The position numbers were made by a program, and so were the translations under genes. 54,179 nt of DNA from Actinomycetota bacterium (GTDB lineage Bacteria > Actinomycetota > Acidimicrobiia > IMCC26256 > PALSA-555), in the NCBI GenBank assembly GCA_003140175.1, contig PLJD01000025.1, forward strand, positions 132,828 through 187,006, written 5' to 3'. The notes beneath the pieces are model-generated. The model saw nothing but the letters and a program-made list of their open reading frames with translations. It did not search any database and was not told the DNA's origin. This document shows, in pieces, positions 24,711 to 34,004 of this stretch; within the stretch, counting starts at the first letter, position 1, and every line of letters starts with the position of its first letter.

Positions 24711-25714
24711 GCGGCGCCGGCGGTTGCCGGCAGCAGCCCGAGCCCGCGGGCGAAGCCGAGGACGAGCGCGTGGAACTCCTCGGTGCGCTCGAGCATGATG
24801 TTGTGCCCCGCCCCGGCGAGCAGGACGAGGCGCGCTCCGGGGATGACCTCGGCGAGGCGCCGCGACTCGGCGGGGGGCGTGATCACGTCGGAGGTCCCGC
24901 CGATCACCAGGGTGGGGACGTCCAGGCGGGGCAGCTCGCGGGTGAGGTCGAGTCCGAGGAGCGCGGCCGTCGCATCGCGGGCGGTGCTCGAATCGCAGCT
25001 GGCGAGCATCTCGCGGTTCAGCTCGACCCAACTCGCCCGGGGTGAGCGGCCGAACCCGACCCGGGCGAACAGCACGCCGAGGTTCGGGCGGCCCATCAGG
25101 CGGGGCAGATCGAAGCTGCTGGTCACCCGTTCGGCTAGCCACCGCAACTGCCGAGACGCCGAGACGCTGGTCTTGGCCAACGTCGAGAGCAACACGATGC
25201 CGCGAACCCGTTCCGCCAGGACGTCGGGATGCTCAAGGGCGAACGCCTGGACGGCCACCCCGCCCATGGAGTGGCCAACCAGGATGGCGTCGCGCAGGTC
25301 GAGCCCTTCGACGACGATGCGCAGGTCCGCGGCGAGGTTGGCGACCGAGTGGCCGCTCGTCCCGATCGTGGATTCACCGTGGCCCCGATGGTCGAATGCC
25401 ATGACCCGGACGCCGGCGTCGGGAAGGTCGCGGAACTGCTTGACCCACACCCGCGACGAGATCGTCACTCCATGCGAGAACAACATCGGCACGCCGGCGC
25501 CGCGGCTGACGGTGTAGATGCTGCCGCCGTCGTTGCTGGGAAGGCGGAGCGCCTCGTCGAACTCGAGTTGGCCAAGGTCTCCGGCGTCGGGGTCGGGCCG
25601 GCGTCGGAGCGCGATGAGCGCACCTCGTTGGAGGCCGTAGACGGACGCCGCTACGCCGCCGGCGACTCCGGCGGTGACGCCCGCCACCTTCAGCACCCGC
25701 CGGCCTGGGCTCAT
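24707..25714 (-). CDS. Alpha/beta hydrolase, probably membrane-tethered
   Basis: 335 residues. The N-terminal hydrophobic stretch VLKVAGVTAGVAGGVAASVY (residues 8-27) could be an anchor or signal. The hydrolase core has MLFSHGVTISSRVW (oxyanion-hole HG), AFDHRGHGES, VGHSMGGVAVQAF with the Ser nucleophile, Asp in VIGGTSDVITPP and His in GAGHNIMLE, a complete triad. It is the hydrolase regularly found between alr and tsaE in actinobacteria; the substrate is not known. ATG at 25712-25714 overlaps the alr stop (ATGA). Confidence 0.88.
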   Translation of the reverse strand: MSPGRRVLKVAGVTAGVAGGVAASVYGLQRGALIALRRRPDPDAGDLGQLEFDEALRLPSNDGGSIYTVSRGAGVPMLFSHGVTISSRVWVKQFRDLPDAGVRVMAFDHRGHGESTIGTSGHSVANLAADLRIVVEGLDLRDAILVGHSMGGVAVQAFALEHPDVLAERVRGIVLLSTLAKTSVSASRQLRWLAERVTSSFDLPRLMGRPNLGVLFARVGFGRSPRASWVELNREMLASCDSSTARDATAALLGLDLTRELPRLDVPTLVIGGTSDVITPPAESRRLAEVIPGARLVLLAGAGHNIMLERTEEFHALVLGFARGLGLLPATAGAA

Positions 25715-26847
25715 CCGACGTACCGGCGTGGGACGCGCGGGCCGATCCCGCTCACGATCTCGTACGCGATCGTGCCGAGGTGCTCGGCCCACTCCGCGGC
25801 GGTCACCGTCTCGTCGCCCTGGGTGCCGAGCAGGACGACCTCGTCGCCGACCTCCACCGGCGTGTCGCCGACGTCCACCATCAGCTGGTCCATCGTCACC
25901 GCACCCGCGATCGGGTATCGGCGACCCGCGATGAGCACCTCGCCGCCGCTGGTCCCGAGATTGCGGGGGACACCGTCGGCGTAGCCGACCGGCACGGTCA
26001 CCACGCGCCCCGGACGGGGCAGCGCGTAGCGCAGTCCGTACGAGACGCGGGCGCCGGCGGGAAGCTCCTGGACGTGGGTGACCTGCGCGCGCAGGGACAG
26101 GACCGGCGTGAGATCGACCCGGTCGGCGAGCGCGGCCGCCGGCGGGACGCCGTAGAGCGCGATCCCGACCCGGACCAGATCGAAGCGGGATTCGGGAAAC
26201 GCGAGGAGCGCAGCGGAGTTGGCCGCGTGGACGATCGGGGGGCGCGTGCCCTGCCGGTCGAGGTCCTCGACGAGCGCGCGGAACTGCTCGAGCTGGGCTG
26301 TCGTCTCGGGCCGATCGGGTTCGTCGGCGACCGCGAGGTGCGTGCAGAGACCCTCGAGGGTGAGTTCAGGGCGGGTCGAGACCGCCTCGACCAGGGCTCG
26401 CGCCCGCTCGGGTGCACACCCGACCCGGTGCATCCCGGTGTCGACCTTGAGGTGCACTGGGAGCGGGGCGTCGGGCGTCGCGGCGGCGACCGCCTTCGCG
26501 AGGGCTTCGATTCCGAGCTCGGTGTAGACGACCGGGGTCAGCTGCGCCGCCACCACCGCGTCCGCCGCCTCCGGCGCGGGCTCGGACAAGACCAGCACCC
26601 GGGCGTCGAGGCCCGCTTCGCGCAGCGCCACCCCTTCCTCGACGAGGGCGACGCCCAGCCAGGTGGCGCCGGCCGCGAGGGCCGCCCGGGCGACGGGCAC
26701 CGCGCCGTGCCCGTAGGCGTCGGCTTTCACGACCGCCAGCAGCTGGGCGGGCGCGGCGGCGCGGGCGAGTGCCCGGGCGTTGGCGCGCACGGCGTCGAGG
26801 TCGACCTGACCCCAGGCGGGGCGGAACTGGATCGGGTTCCCGGTCAT
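25711..26847 (-). CDS. alr: Alanine racemase
   Basis: PLP enzyme making D-alanine for peptidoglycan. 378 residues. Lys41 in VVKADAYGHG binds PLP, VHLKVDTGMHRVG is the carbamate-type region, VRVGIALYGV holds the Arg that contacts PLP nitrogen, and Tyr270 in ARVSYGLRY is the second catalytic base; VPVGYADGVPR closes the C-domain. ATG overlaps the CBS gene stop (ATGA). Confidence 0.96.
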   Translation of the reverse strand: MTGNPIQFRPAWGQVDLDAVRANARALARAAAPAQLLAVVKADAYGHGAVPVARAALAAGATWLGVALVEEGVALREAGLDARVLVLSEPAPEAADAVVAAQLTPVVYTELGIEALAKAVAAATPDAPLPVHLKVDTGMHRVGCAPERARALVEAVSTRPELTLEGLCTHLAVADEPDRPETTAQLEQFRALVEDLDRQGTRPPIVHAANSAALLAFPESRFDLVRVGIALYGVPPAAALADRVDLTPVLSLRAQVTHVQELPAGARVSYGLRYALPRPGRVVTVPVGYADGVPRNLGTSGGEVLIAGRRYPIAGAVTMDQLMVDVGDTPVEVGDEVVLLGTQGDETVTAAEWAEHLGTIAYEIVSGIGPRVPRRYVG

Positions 26848-27314
26848 TGGTCCGCCGCGACGCGCCGGACCACGTCCCCGCGGGCGAGGATCCCGACCAG
26901 GTGGCCGCTGGCGTCGAGCACTGGGATATGGGTGACGTCTCGGTCGTGCATGCGGGCGGCGACGGTACCGAGCGTGTCATCGGGACCGCACGTCTCGAAG
27001 TCGGTCGTCATGAGGTCCCCGACGTTGGCGGCCACCATGCGTCGCAGCTCGCCTTCGAACCGCTTGGTCTGACGGGGGAACGGGAACTCGGCCCCGAGGA
27101 AGTTGAACCAGGTCGGCGCGTGCAGGTTCGCCTCCGACACGATGAGGTCTTCGTCGCGGAGCAGGCCGATGACCTGGTGGTCGCCGTCGACCACCGGCGC
27201 GGCGCCGATCCGATGCTCGGCCAGCAGATCGGCTGCTTCGCCGAACGGCTGCTCGGGGCGCAGCGTGATCACCGTCGCGGTCATGACGTCGCGCACGGGT
27301 GTGGTGGTCGGCAT
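26844..27314 (-). CDS. Tandem CBS-domain protein
   Basis: 156 residues consisting of two CBS motifs: residues 6-58 (RDVMTATVITLRPEQPFGEA, IGAAPVVDGDHQVIGLLRDE) and 97-150 (VGDLMTTDFETCGPDDTLGT, THIPVLDASGHLVGILARGD), separated by a 30-residue insert with PTWFNFLGAEFPFP. CBS pairs bind adenine nucleotides and usually regulate a partner. It is embedded between alr and nnrE with overlapping codons (ATGA and TGATG). ATG 27314 with GGGAG five bases upstream is preferred over GTG 27317. The target is unknown. Confidence 0.88.
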   Translation of the reverse strand: MPTTTPVRDVMTATVITLRPEQPFGEAADLLAEHRIGAAPVVDGDHQVIGLLRDEDLIVSEANLHAPTWFNFLGAEFPFPRQTKRFEGELRRMVAANVGDLMTTDFETCGPDDTLGTVAARMHDRDVTHIPVLDASGHLVGILARGDVVRRVAADQ

Positions 27315-28747
27315 CACGACTCCCGAGAGCTGGTGAGCGCGTCGAGCGCCCGTGGCAGGGCCGCGATCACGTCACGGGCGATCAGCCCAGTATGGCCGGC
27401 GATGTCGGCCGCGCACCCGTGGACGTACGCCGCCGCCGCCGCCGCCTCGAAGGGGGGCATCCCGCGGGCGAGGAACCCGCCGATGATGCCGGTGAGGACG
27501 TCGCCGCTGCCCGCCGTGGCCAGCTCGGGTCCGCCGGTCGGGTTCACGGCGACTCGGCCGTCGGGCTCGGCGACGATCGTCGCCGGCCCCTTGAGGAGCA
27601 CCACGGCGTGGCTGGCCGCCGCGAGCCCGCAGGCCGCGTCGAGGCGGTCGGTGCCGACGGGCTCGCCGACGAGTCGGGCGTACTCGCCTTCGTGCGGGGT
27701 GAGCACCGTTGGGCCGCGGCGGGCGCGCAACGCGCCCGCGTCACCGGCGAACGCGTTCAACCCGTCGGCGTCGAGCACCAGAGGGACAGAGGTTTTCGTG
27801 ACGAGCTCGCGCACCGCGGCTCGGGTCGGCGCCGAGGTGCCAAGTCCCGGTCCGACCGCCGCCGCCCGGAAGCGCTCGAGGCTCTCGAGCAGATCGCCGA
27901 GCCCGGCGAGGGCGCCGTCGTCCGTGGAGGGCAGCGCTCGGGTGATCACCTCCGATCCCGACGCGGCAGCCGCGGCCTCGTGGCCCGGTACCCAGCACCA
28001 CACGATCCCGGCCCCGGCCCGCATGGCCGCGTGGCTGACGAACAGCGGCGCGCCGGTCATGCCGCCCGACCCGCCGACCACGACGAGGCCGGCGCGCCAC
28101 TTGTTGGTGTCGGGCGCCGGCGCGGTCGCCGCCAGCCAGCCCGCGACGTCGCTCGACTCGGTCACACCCGTCGTCGGGGCTCCGACGTCGATGCCGATGT
28201 CGACCACGACGACGTCGCCGGAGTGGGAACGGCCGGGTTCGAAGAGAACACCGGGCTTGGCCGCCGCGAAGGTGACCGTCGTCCCGGCGCGCACGGCGAG
28301 CCCGTGCTGCTGGCCGGTCCGGCCGTCGATGCCCGAGGGAATGTCGACCGCGACGGTGGTCAGCTCGGCGCTGCGGGCGGCGGCGTCAGCGGCCAGGCCC
28401 TCGAGCTGCCCGGAGAACCCGGTCCCGTACATGGCGTCGACGAAGACGTCGGCCCGGTCGAACGCTCGACGCAACGCGGGATCGTCGGCGGGTTGGACGA
28501 GCTCGATGACGTCGACGCGCATGCCCCACGCCCGCAGCGTCGCGGCCGCGACGAGGCCGTCGCCCCCGTTGTTGCCCTTGCCGCACACCACGACGGCACG
28601 TCGGCCGTAGACCCCGTCGAGACGGCGGCGGACTGCCCACGCCACGGCGCGCCCGGCTCGGTCCATGAGCACGTCGACGGAGGTTCCGGCCGCGATCGCC
28701 CGCTGGTCGGCCTCGGCCATCTCCGCCGGGGTGAGAACGGGTTCCAT
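27314..28747 (-). CDS. nnr: Bifunctional NAD(P)H-hydrate epimerase / ADP-dependent dehydratase
   Basis: Repairs hydrated NAD(P)H. 477 residues. The N-terminal YjeF epimerase (1-215) has VVCGKGNNGGDGLVAAATLR (53-72), DAMYGTGFSG and AVDIPSGIDG. The C-terminal ribokinase-like dehydratase (225-477) has AVGPGLG, LDADGLNAF, LTPHEGEYARL, LLKGPATIVAEP and AGSGDVLTGIIGG (412-424) with the catalytic Asp. ATG 28745-28747 shares a base with the acpS stop. Confidence 0.95.
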   Translation of the reverse strand: MEPVLTPAEMAEADQRAIAAGTSVDVLMDRAGRAVAWAVRRRLDGVYGRRAVVVCGKGNNGGDGLVAAATLRAWGMRVDVIELVQPADDPALRRAFDRADVFVDAMYGTGFSGQLEGLAADAAARSAELTTVAVDIPSGIDGRTGQQHGLAVRAGTTVTFAAAKPGVLFEPGRSHSGDVVVVDIGIDVGAPTTGVTESSDVAGWLAATAPAPDTNKWRAGLVVVGGSGGMTGAPLFVSHAAMRAGAGIVWCWVPGHEAAAAASGSEVITRALPSTDDGALAGLGDLLESLERFRAAAVGPGLGTSAPTRAAVRELVTKTSVPLVLDADGLNAFAGDAGALRARRGPTVLTPHEGEYARLVGEPVGTDRLDAACGLAAASHAVVLLKGPATIVAEPDGRVAVNPTGGPELATAGSGDVLTGIIGGFLARGMPPFEAAAAAAYVHGCAADIAGHTGLIARDVIAALPRALDALTSSRES

Positions 28748-29181
28748 CAGCCGACCGCGATGGCGACCGCCAACGCCATGGTGTTGGTGTGGGTCAGGGA
28801 CAGGTGCCACGCCACCACTCCGCGCTCGGACGCCAACTCGGCCGCTCGGCCGTAGAGCGCGACCTGGGGTGCCCCACCGCGTTGACGAACAACTTCGACG
28901 TCGCGCAACTTGAACTTCCACAACCCGACACCGAGCGCTTTCATCACCGCTTCCTTGGCCCCAAACCGGGCGGCGAGGTTCTTGGACGGGTCCCGGTGGC
29001 GGTACGCGTACGCACGTTCGTCGTCGCTGAAGAGCCGCTCGGCGAGCCGTGCGCCGCGCCGGTCCATCGCGAGGCGGAACCTCGCCACCTCGACGAGGTC
29101 GGTCCCGAGGCCCACGATGCCCAGCGACCCACCGGCCAGGCCGGGAGCCGGTGGGGTCAGGGGCGGCGTGGGGCCGGTCAT
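28747..29181 (-). CDS. acpS: Holo-[acyl-carrier-protein] synthase
   Basis: Transfers 4'-phosphopantetheine from CoA to ACP. 144 residues, including about 20 extra N-terminal residues rich in Pro/Gly (TGPTPPLTPPAPG) before the usual start. VGLGTDLVEVARF holds Asp28, FGAKEAVMKALGVGL holds Glu77 (the Mg ligands), and WHLSLTHTNTMALA is the C-terminal motif. ATG overlaps the glmS stop (ATGA). Confidence 0.95.
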   Translation of the reverse strand: MTGPTPPLTPPAPGLAGGSLGIVGLGTDLVEVARFRLAMDRRGARLAERLFSDDERAYAYRHRDPSKNLAARFGAKEAVMKALGVGLWKFKLRDVEVVRQRGGAPQVALYGRAAELASERGVVAWHLSLTHTNTMALAVAIAVG

Positions 29182-32100
29182 CGTTGTCGCCAGCGCTCCG
29201 CCAGCACGTAGACGGGCTCGGTGAGCAGGTCGATGACGGGGACCTCGGCCAGGACCGCATCGTCGAAGCTCGGCTCGGTCTCGGTCACGGCGTCCTTCAG
29301 GGCCCCGTATCGACCCTGGTAGCCCTGGAGCACCGCTCGCATGGTGTCGGGCGCGAGGTGGGAAGCGAAACTGACGTGGAGGAGCGTGAGTCCGACGGTC
29401 TCGTTGTGTTTGACCTCGGGAACGATCAGGAGTGTGCGCCCGTCGAAGCCCCGAACCGCAGTGACCTCCCGACGGCTCGCGGCGCGGTGCTTGCTGCCCC
29501 GAAGTCGGGGGTCTGAGTCGGTCCGGGAGGCGATCGTCGCCGCGACGCCACCTCGGTCGAGGACGTGCACGGTGGCGGCGTCTCCCGCGACGTCGCCCTC
29601 GACGTGGTAGCGCGTGTAGCCGGTCACGGCGTCGACGGCGGGGTCGAGTGCGGCCAGTGTGCGCAGCGCGCGATAGCTCAGCCCGTCGCGGAGCGCGCCG
29701 GCTCCGAGCGCCTCTCGCACCAGGGCGACGTGCAGGAGTGTCTCGTCGGACCGGGAGATCCCCACCGTCACCGTCTTGGCTTGATGCTTGATGGCGTCGA
29801 CCGGGCGGGTGAGCTCCTCGATGCCTTTGGTGAGCGCGCCGGTCAGGTCCTGCACGACGGTGCTCGGCGTCCCCACCTTCGCGTGCTCCATCTCGTAGGA
29901 ATCCAGCGCCGAGGTGCCGGCCGCGTAGCGCAGGAGCGACGCCAATCGAGTCGCGGTGCTGGCCTCGAGGGTGCCGTCGTACTGGCCGGCCCGCAGGTCG
30001 TCGAAGAACCGTTGGGCGGGGGCGGCGAGCCGGGGGGCCAGCCGTTCGAGGAGCGCCTCGGGTGGTCCCGCGACGGTGCTCTCGATCGCGGCGCGGGCCT
30101 CGCGCAACGGTCGTGCCGAGGCGTCGATGGCGAGTGCGGCCTCGTAGCAGAAGAGGTGCCCGGCGACGGTCGACAGCACGAAATCGAGCTGGGGATGCAC
30201 GGACGGGACCCCGATGACTTCGAGTGCGTGGGCGAAGCGGGGCGTGTCGTCGGCGCTGGCGATCACGATCGCCGCGGCGCGGTGAGCGCCGTAGATCGCG
30301 ACTTCCTTCGTGAGGTCGTCGACGTTTGAGCCGGCGAGCCCGGCCGCGCAGACGAGGATGAGCGGCTCCGAGGACAGGTCGATGTGCTTCTTGTCCTCGG
30401 TGACGTCGCAGGCGATCGCCTTGTAGCAGAGCTCGGAGAGCTTGATCCGCAGCTCGCGTGCTGCCACCACGTTGCGTCCGTTCCCGACCACCGCCCAGTA
30501 CCGTCGGCCGAGGACATGGCGCTGGGCGGTGCCCGCGATGACTTCTCGCTCGGCGACGACTGCTTGCATCGCCTCGGGTAGGGATCGCAGCGCGGCCAGG
30601 ATCTCGGTCGACCGTAGCGAGTCGATTCCCAGCTCCGCGGCGAGCGCGAGGGCGAGGAGGTGGCCGGCGGCGACCTGGGCGTAGAACGCCTTCGTCGAGG
30701 CGACGCTCATCTCCACGTCTCGTCCGTCGGAGGTGTAGAGCACCCCGTCGGACTTGTCGACGAGGTCGCTGTTGCGACGATTCACGATCGAGACGATGGT
30801 GGCGCCCCGCTCGCGGGCAAGGTCGACCGTCCGGTTCGTGTCCGTGGTCGTGCCGCTCTGGCTGATCGCGATGACCAGGGTGTCGCTCATGTCGGCGAGA
30901 AGCCCGAACCCCGAGAGTTCCGTGGCGTGCACCGCGCGGACCGTCAGCGCGCCCGCGACCGCGTCCTCGAGCGCCAGGGCGAAGCTCTGGGCCGCCACCG
31001 CGGCCGTACCCTGCCCGATGGCGTCGACGCGGCGGATGTCCCCGTTGCGCAACGCCGCGATCAGGCGTTCGGGGAGCGTCTCGGCGCCCAGCTGCACGGT
31101 GAGTCGCTCCGGCTCGCCGGCGCGGTCCCCGGCGAGGACGATCTTTCCCCGCAGCGTCTTGCGAAACGAGTCGGGGGCCTCGGAGATCTCCTTGAGGAGG
31201 TAGTGCGGAAACGACCCGCGGTCGATGTCGCGGGTCGTGATCTGCGCGACCTGCAGGTCGGTCTCATGCAACGCCAGCGGGGTGCCGTCATAGGAGAGCC
31301 GGGTGATGCCCTCCAGGGTTCCGGCGTGGGGCTCGGCCACGATCACGATCTGACCACGCGTCGCGGCCGCTCGGGTGGGGTCGGCGGGGGTGTCGCCGTC
31401 GAGCCGAAGGTAGGTCTGGGTCTCCTCGACCAGCCCGTACGGTTCGCTGGCCACCAGGAAGGCGTCCTCGGCGAGGCCGACGTAGAGCGCCTGTCCGCTG
31501 CCCCGCAGGGCGAGGAACAGCGCATCGGGTTGATCCGCTTCGGTGGCGGCCACCGCCACCGATCCTTCGAGGGAGGCGGCCGTCTCGCGGAAGGCGTCGC
31601 GAGGGGACAGACCTTCGCTTCGACGGTGGGCCACGAGGGCGGGGATGACCTTGGCGTCGGTCGTGATCTCGGCGGGCACGTGGAGATCGTCGAGCCCGAT
31701 CAGGTCCGCGTAGTTGTCGACGTCGCCGTTCAGCGCCGCGGCGACGTACGGATCGTGGCGGCCCGCCTCCTCGCCGGTCAGGGGATGCGCGTTGGGCTCC
31801 GAGATGATCCCGACGCTCGCCCAGCGGGTGTGGGCCAGCACGGTGGACGTGGCGGCGTCGGCAGCGAGCGCGTCGTGGAGCAGGTCGTCGTCTCGGATCG
31901 CGGCCCGCAGCCGGCGGGTGTTGTCGCCGAGGTCGCCGATCTCGGCGGCGGCCTTGTACACGAAGACGAGCATCCCGTCGGGGGTCCGCACCGCGCCGGA
32001 CACGAAGAGCGGATCGGCGGCGCGGGCGTCGATGCGTGCCCGCAGGGTGGGGTCGTCGAGGTCCAGGTGGTGGTTCCGGACCATGAGGTGGAGTCCGGCC

Positions 32101-32609
32101 GAGTCTCGACCTCGGACCTCGAGGCGATCGAGGGCGGAGAGTGCAAGCTGGACGGAGGTGAAGGTCTCGAGCGCTCCGACCGATGGGTTCGGGCCGGCGA
32201 GGTCGCCCACCGCGGTGGCGATCCGCAGCCGGTCGTGGCTGATGGCCCACAGCGGGTCGCGAGCACCCAGGAGCGCCGCGTTCACCCGCTCAAGCTCCGA
32301 GCCCTCCCGGTGATGGTCGCCGGCGTCGAGCCGCTGTTCGATGTCGGCCAGGCGGGCGCCGACCGCTGCGGCACGCTCCTCGAGGGCGCGGGCGCCCGCG
32401 CGATCGGCCAGGAGCGCCTCCACGCCGGGGACGCCGCACAGGGCCGTGTCGACGCCGAGGAGTGCGGCGGCGGCGGCTTCGAGGGACGAGAGATCACCTG
32501 ACCAGCCGGCGAGCCGCTCGTGGACGCCGTCGAGCGCGCCGAGGAGGGTGGACAACTCGGGTGGTCGGCGAGTCGCTCGGCGGCGGACCACGCCAAAGAT
32601 CCCGCACAT
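29178..32609 (-). CDS. glmS: Oversized GlmS-like glucosamine-6-phosphate synthase (1143 residues)
   Basis: Expected to make glucosamine-6-phosphate from fructose-6-phosphate and glutamine, feeding GlmM encoded just upstream. Cys2 of MCGIFGVV is the N-terminal glutaminase nucleophile, but an insert of about 140 residues (10-150) separates it from RGRDSAG (166-172). LAHTRWASVG (258-267) and LNGDVDNY (293-300) complete the amidotransferase. HYLLKEISEAPDSFRKTL (469-486), ISQSGTTTDTN (582-592) and SVASTKAF (635-642) form SIS1; IKLSELCYKAI and KKHIDL (722-744) SIS2. AIKHQAKTVTV (939-949) resembles the E. coli catalytic C-tail LAKSVTVE, making Lys945 the likely Lys603 equivalent. A further 190 residues follow. 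Normal GlmS is about 610 residues. Confidence 0.82.
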   Translation of the reverse strand: MCGIFGVVRRRATRRPPELSTLLGALDGVHERLAGWSGDLSSLEAAAAALLGVDTALCGVPGVEALLADRAGARALEERAAAVGARLADIEQRLDAGDHHREGSELERVNAALLGARDPLWAISHDRLRIATAVGDLAGPNPSVGALETFTSVQLALSALDRLEVRGRDSAGLHLMVRNHHLDLDDPTLRARIDARAADPLFVSGAVRTPDGMLVFVYKAAAEIGDLGDNTRRLRAAIRDDDLLHDALAADAATSTVLAHTRWASVGIISEPNAHPLTGEEAGRHDPYVAAALNGDVDNYADLIGLDDLHVPAEITTDAKVIPALVAHRRSEGLSPRDAFRETAASLEGSVAVAATEADQPDALFLALRGSGQALYVGLAEDAFLVASEPYGLVEETQTYLRLDGDTPADPTRAAATRGQIVIVAEPHAGTLEGITRLSYDGTPLALHETDLQVAQITTRDIDRGSFPHYLLKEISEAPDSFRKTLRGKIVLAGDRAGEPERLTVQLGAETLPERLIAALRNGDIRRVDAIGQGTAAVAAQSFALALEDAVAGALTVRAVHATELSGFGLLADMSDTLVIAISQSGTTTDTNRTVDLARERGATIVSIVNRRNSDLVDKSDGVLYTSDGRDVEMSVASTKAFYAQVAAGHLLALALAAELGIDSLRSTEILAALRSLPEAMQAVVAEREVIAGTAQRHVLGRRYWAVVGNGRNVVAARELRIKLSELCYKAIACDVTEDKKHIDLSSEPLILVCAAGLAGSNVDDLTKEVAIYGAHRAAAIVIASADDTPRFAHALEVIGVPSVHPQLDFVLSTVAGHLFCYEAALAIDASARPLREARAAIESTVAGPPEALLERLAPRLAAPAQRFFDDLRAGQYDGTLEASTATRLASLLRYAAGTSALDSYEMEHAKVGTPSTVVQDLTGALTKGIEELTRPVDAIKHQAKTVTVGISRSDETLLHVALVREALGAGALRDGLSYRALRTLAALDPAVDAVTGYTRYHVEGDVAGDAATVHVLDRGGVAATIASRTDSDPRLRGSKHRAASRREVTAVRGFDGRTLLIVPEVKHNETVGLTLLHVSFASHLAPDTMRAVLQGYQGRYGALKDAVTETEPSFDDAVLAEVPVIDLLTEPVYVLAERWRQR

Positions 32610-32621
32610 GGCCCCAGCCTC

Positions 32622-33977
32622 CTACGCGGGCTCGGCGGACGCGCCGCAGGCCCGCTGCACGGCGCCGACGAGGCGGTCGGCAACCAGCTCGGCCTGCTCG
32701 AGGCTCGGCGCCTCGACCATGACGCGAACGACGGGTTCCGTGCCCGACGGCCGGACCAGTACCCGACCGTCGGGGCCGAGGTCGGTCTCCATCGAGGCGG
32801 CCTCGTCCCAGAATTCGCTGGCGGCTTCGAGGGCGTTGCGGTCCCGGACCGAGACGTTGCGCAGGATCTGCGGGAAGCGCTGCATCACGCCGGCGAGCAG
32901 GGACAGGGTGTGCCCGGTGCCCGCCACGACGTCGAGGAGCATGACGCCCGTCAGCGCTCCGTCGCCGGTCGACGCGTGGTCTCGGAAGATGATGTGGCCC
33001 GACTGCTCGCCGCCGAGGACGAGGTCGCGTCGTTCCATCTCGTCGATCACGTGCCGGTCCCCGACCGGGACTTCCACGAACCCCAGACCGTGGTTGTCGA
33101 GACACTTGCGAAGCCCGAGATTCGACATCACGGTCGCGGCGACGGCCCGGTTGCGGAGCCGGTCCCGCTCGGCGAGGTCCAGCGCGCACACTGCCATGAT
33201 CTGGTCGCCGTCGATCAACCCACCGCGCTCGTCGACGGCGATCACGCGGTCGGCGTCGCCGTCGAAGGCCAGTCCCGCCCGGGCGCCGGACTCCTGCACC
33301 CGGTGCTGGAGAGCGGTGGGGTCGGTCGAGCCGCAGCCGGCGTTGATGTTGGTGCCGTCGGGCGACCCGTTGAGGACTTCGACTTCGGCGCCGAGCTCGC
33401 GGAAGATCCGCGGCGCGGTGCGAAAGGCGGCGCCGTTTCCGCAGTCGAGGACGACGCTGATGTCTTCGAGCACCCGACCCTCGAGCGCGTCGACGACGTG
33501 GCGCACGTACTCGTCGACGCTGTCGCGCAGGTTCTGGACGACGCCGACGTCGCCACCGCCGGGTCCTGGCGGGGGTGGGTTCACCGCGAGCTCGTGCAGC
33601 TGCTGTTCGACGCGCTCCTCGAGCTCGTCGGACAGCTTCTGGCCGCCGGGGGCGAAGAGCTTCACACCGTTGTCGGAGAACGGGTTGTGGCTCGCCGAGA
33701 TCACTGCACCGGGTGAGCCACGCTGTGCGCCGAGGAACGCGACGGTTGGTGTCGGCACCACGCCGGCGAGCTCGACGTCCGCGCCTTCGGCGCAGATCCC
33801 GGACACGAGTGCCGCCTCGATCATCGGGCCTGACCGTCGCGTGTCGCGTCCGATGACGAAGGGGCGCTCGTGCCCGAGGACGCGGGCCGCGGCTCGGCCG
33901 ATGGCCGTCACGAGTTCCGGCGTGACCTCGCGGTTGGCAACGCCGCGGATCCCATCAGTTCCGAAACGGAGAGTCAC
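32622..33977 (-). CDS. glmM: Phosphoglucosamine mutase
   Basis: Converts glucosamine-6-phosphate to glucosamine-1-phosphate for UDP-GlcNAc. 451 residues. MTLRFGTDGIRGVAN opens the protein, Ser96 in SASHNPFSDNG is the phosphoserine, DGDADR binds Mg, GEQSGH the sugar and RPSGTEPVVRVMVE the phosphate. GTG start at 33975-33977, 27 bases after rpsI. With the GlmS-like gene 12 bases downstream it forms the amino-sugar pair. Confidence 0.97.
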   Translation of the reverse strand: MTLRFGTDGIRGVANREVTPELVTAIGRAAARVLGHERPFVIGRDTRRSGPMIEAALVSGICAEGADVELAGVVPTPTVAFLGAQRGSPGAVISASHNPFSDNGVKLFAPGGQKLSDELEERVEQQLHELAVNPPPPGPGGGDVGVVQNLRDSVDEYVRHVVDALEGRVLEDISVVLDCGNGAAFRTAPRIFRELGAEVEVLNGSPDGTNINAGCGSTDPTALQHRVQESGARAGLAFDGDADRVIAVDERGGLIDGDQIMAVCALDLAERDRLRNRAVAATVMSNLGLRKCLDNHGLGFVEVPVGDRHVIDEMERRDLVLGGEQSGHIIFRDHASTGDGALTGVMLLDVVAGTGHTLSLLAGVMQRFPQILRNVSVRDRNALEAASEFWDEAASMETDLGPDGRVLVRPSGTEPVVRVMVEAPSLEQAELVADRLVGAVQRACGASAEPA

Positions 33978-34004
33978 GGCTTGCCCCGTAGCGCCGCGCG
34001 GGCG

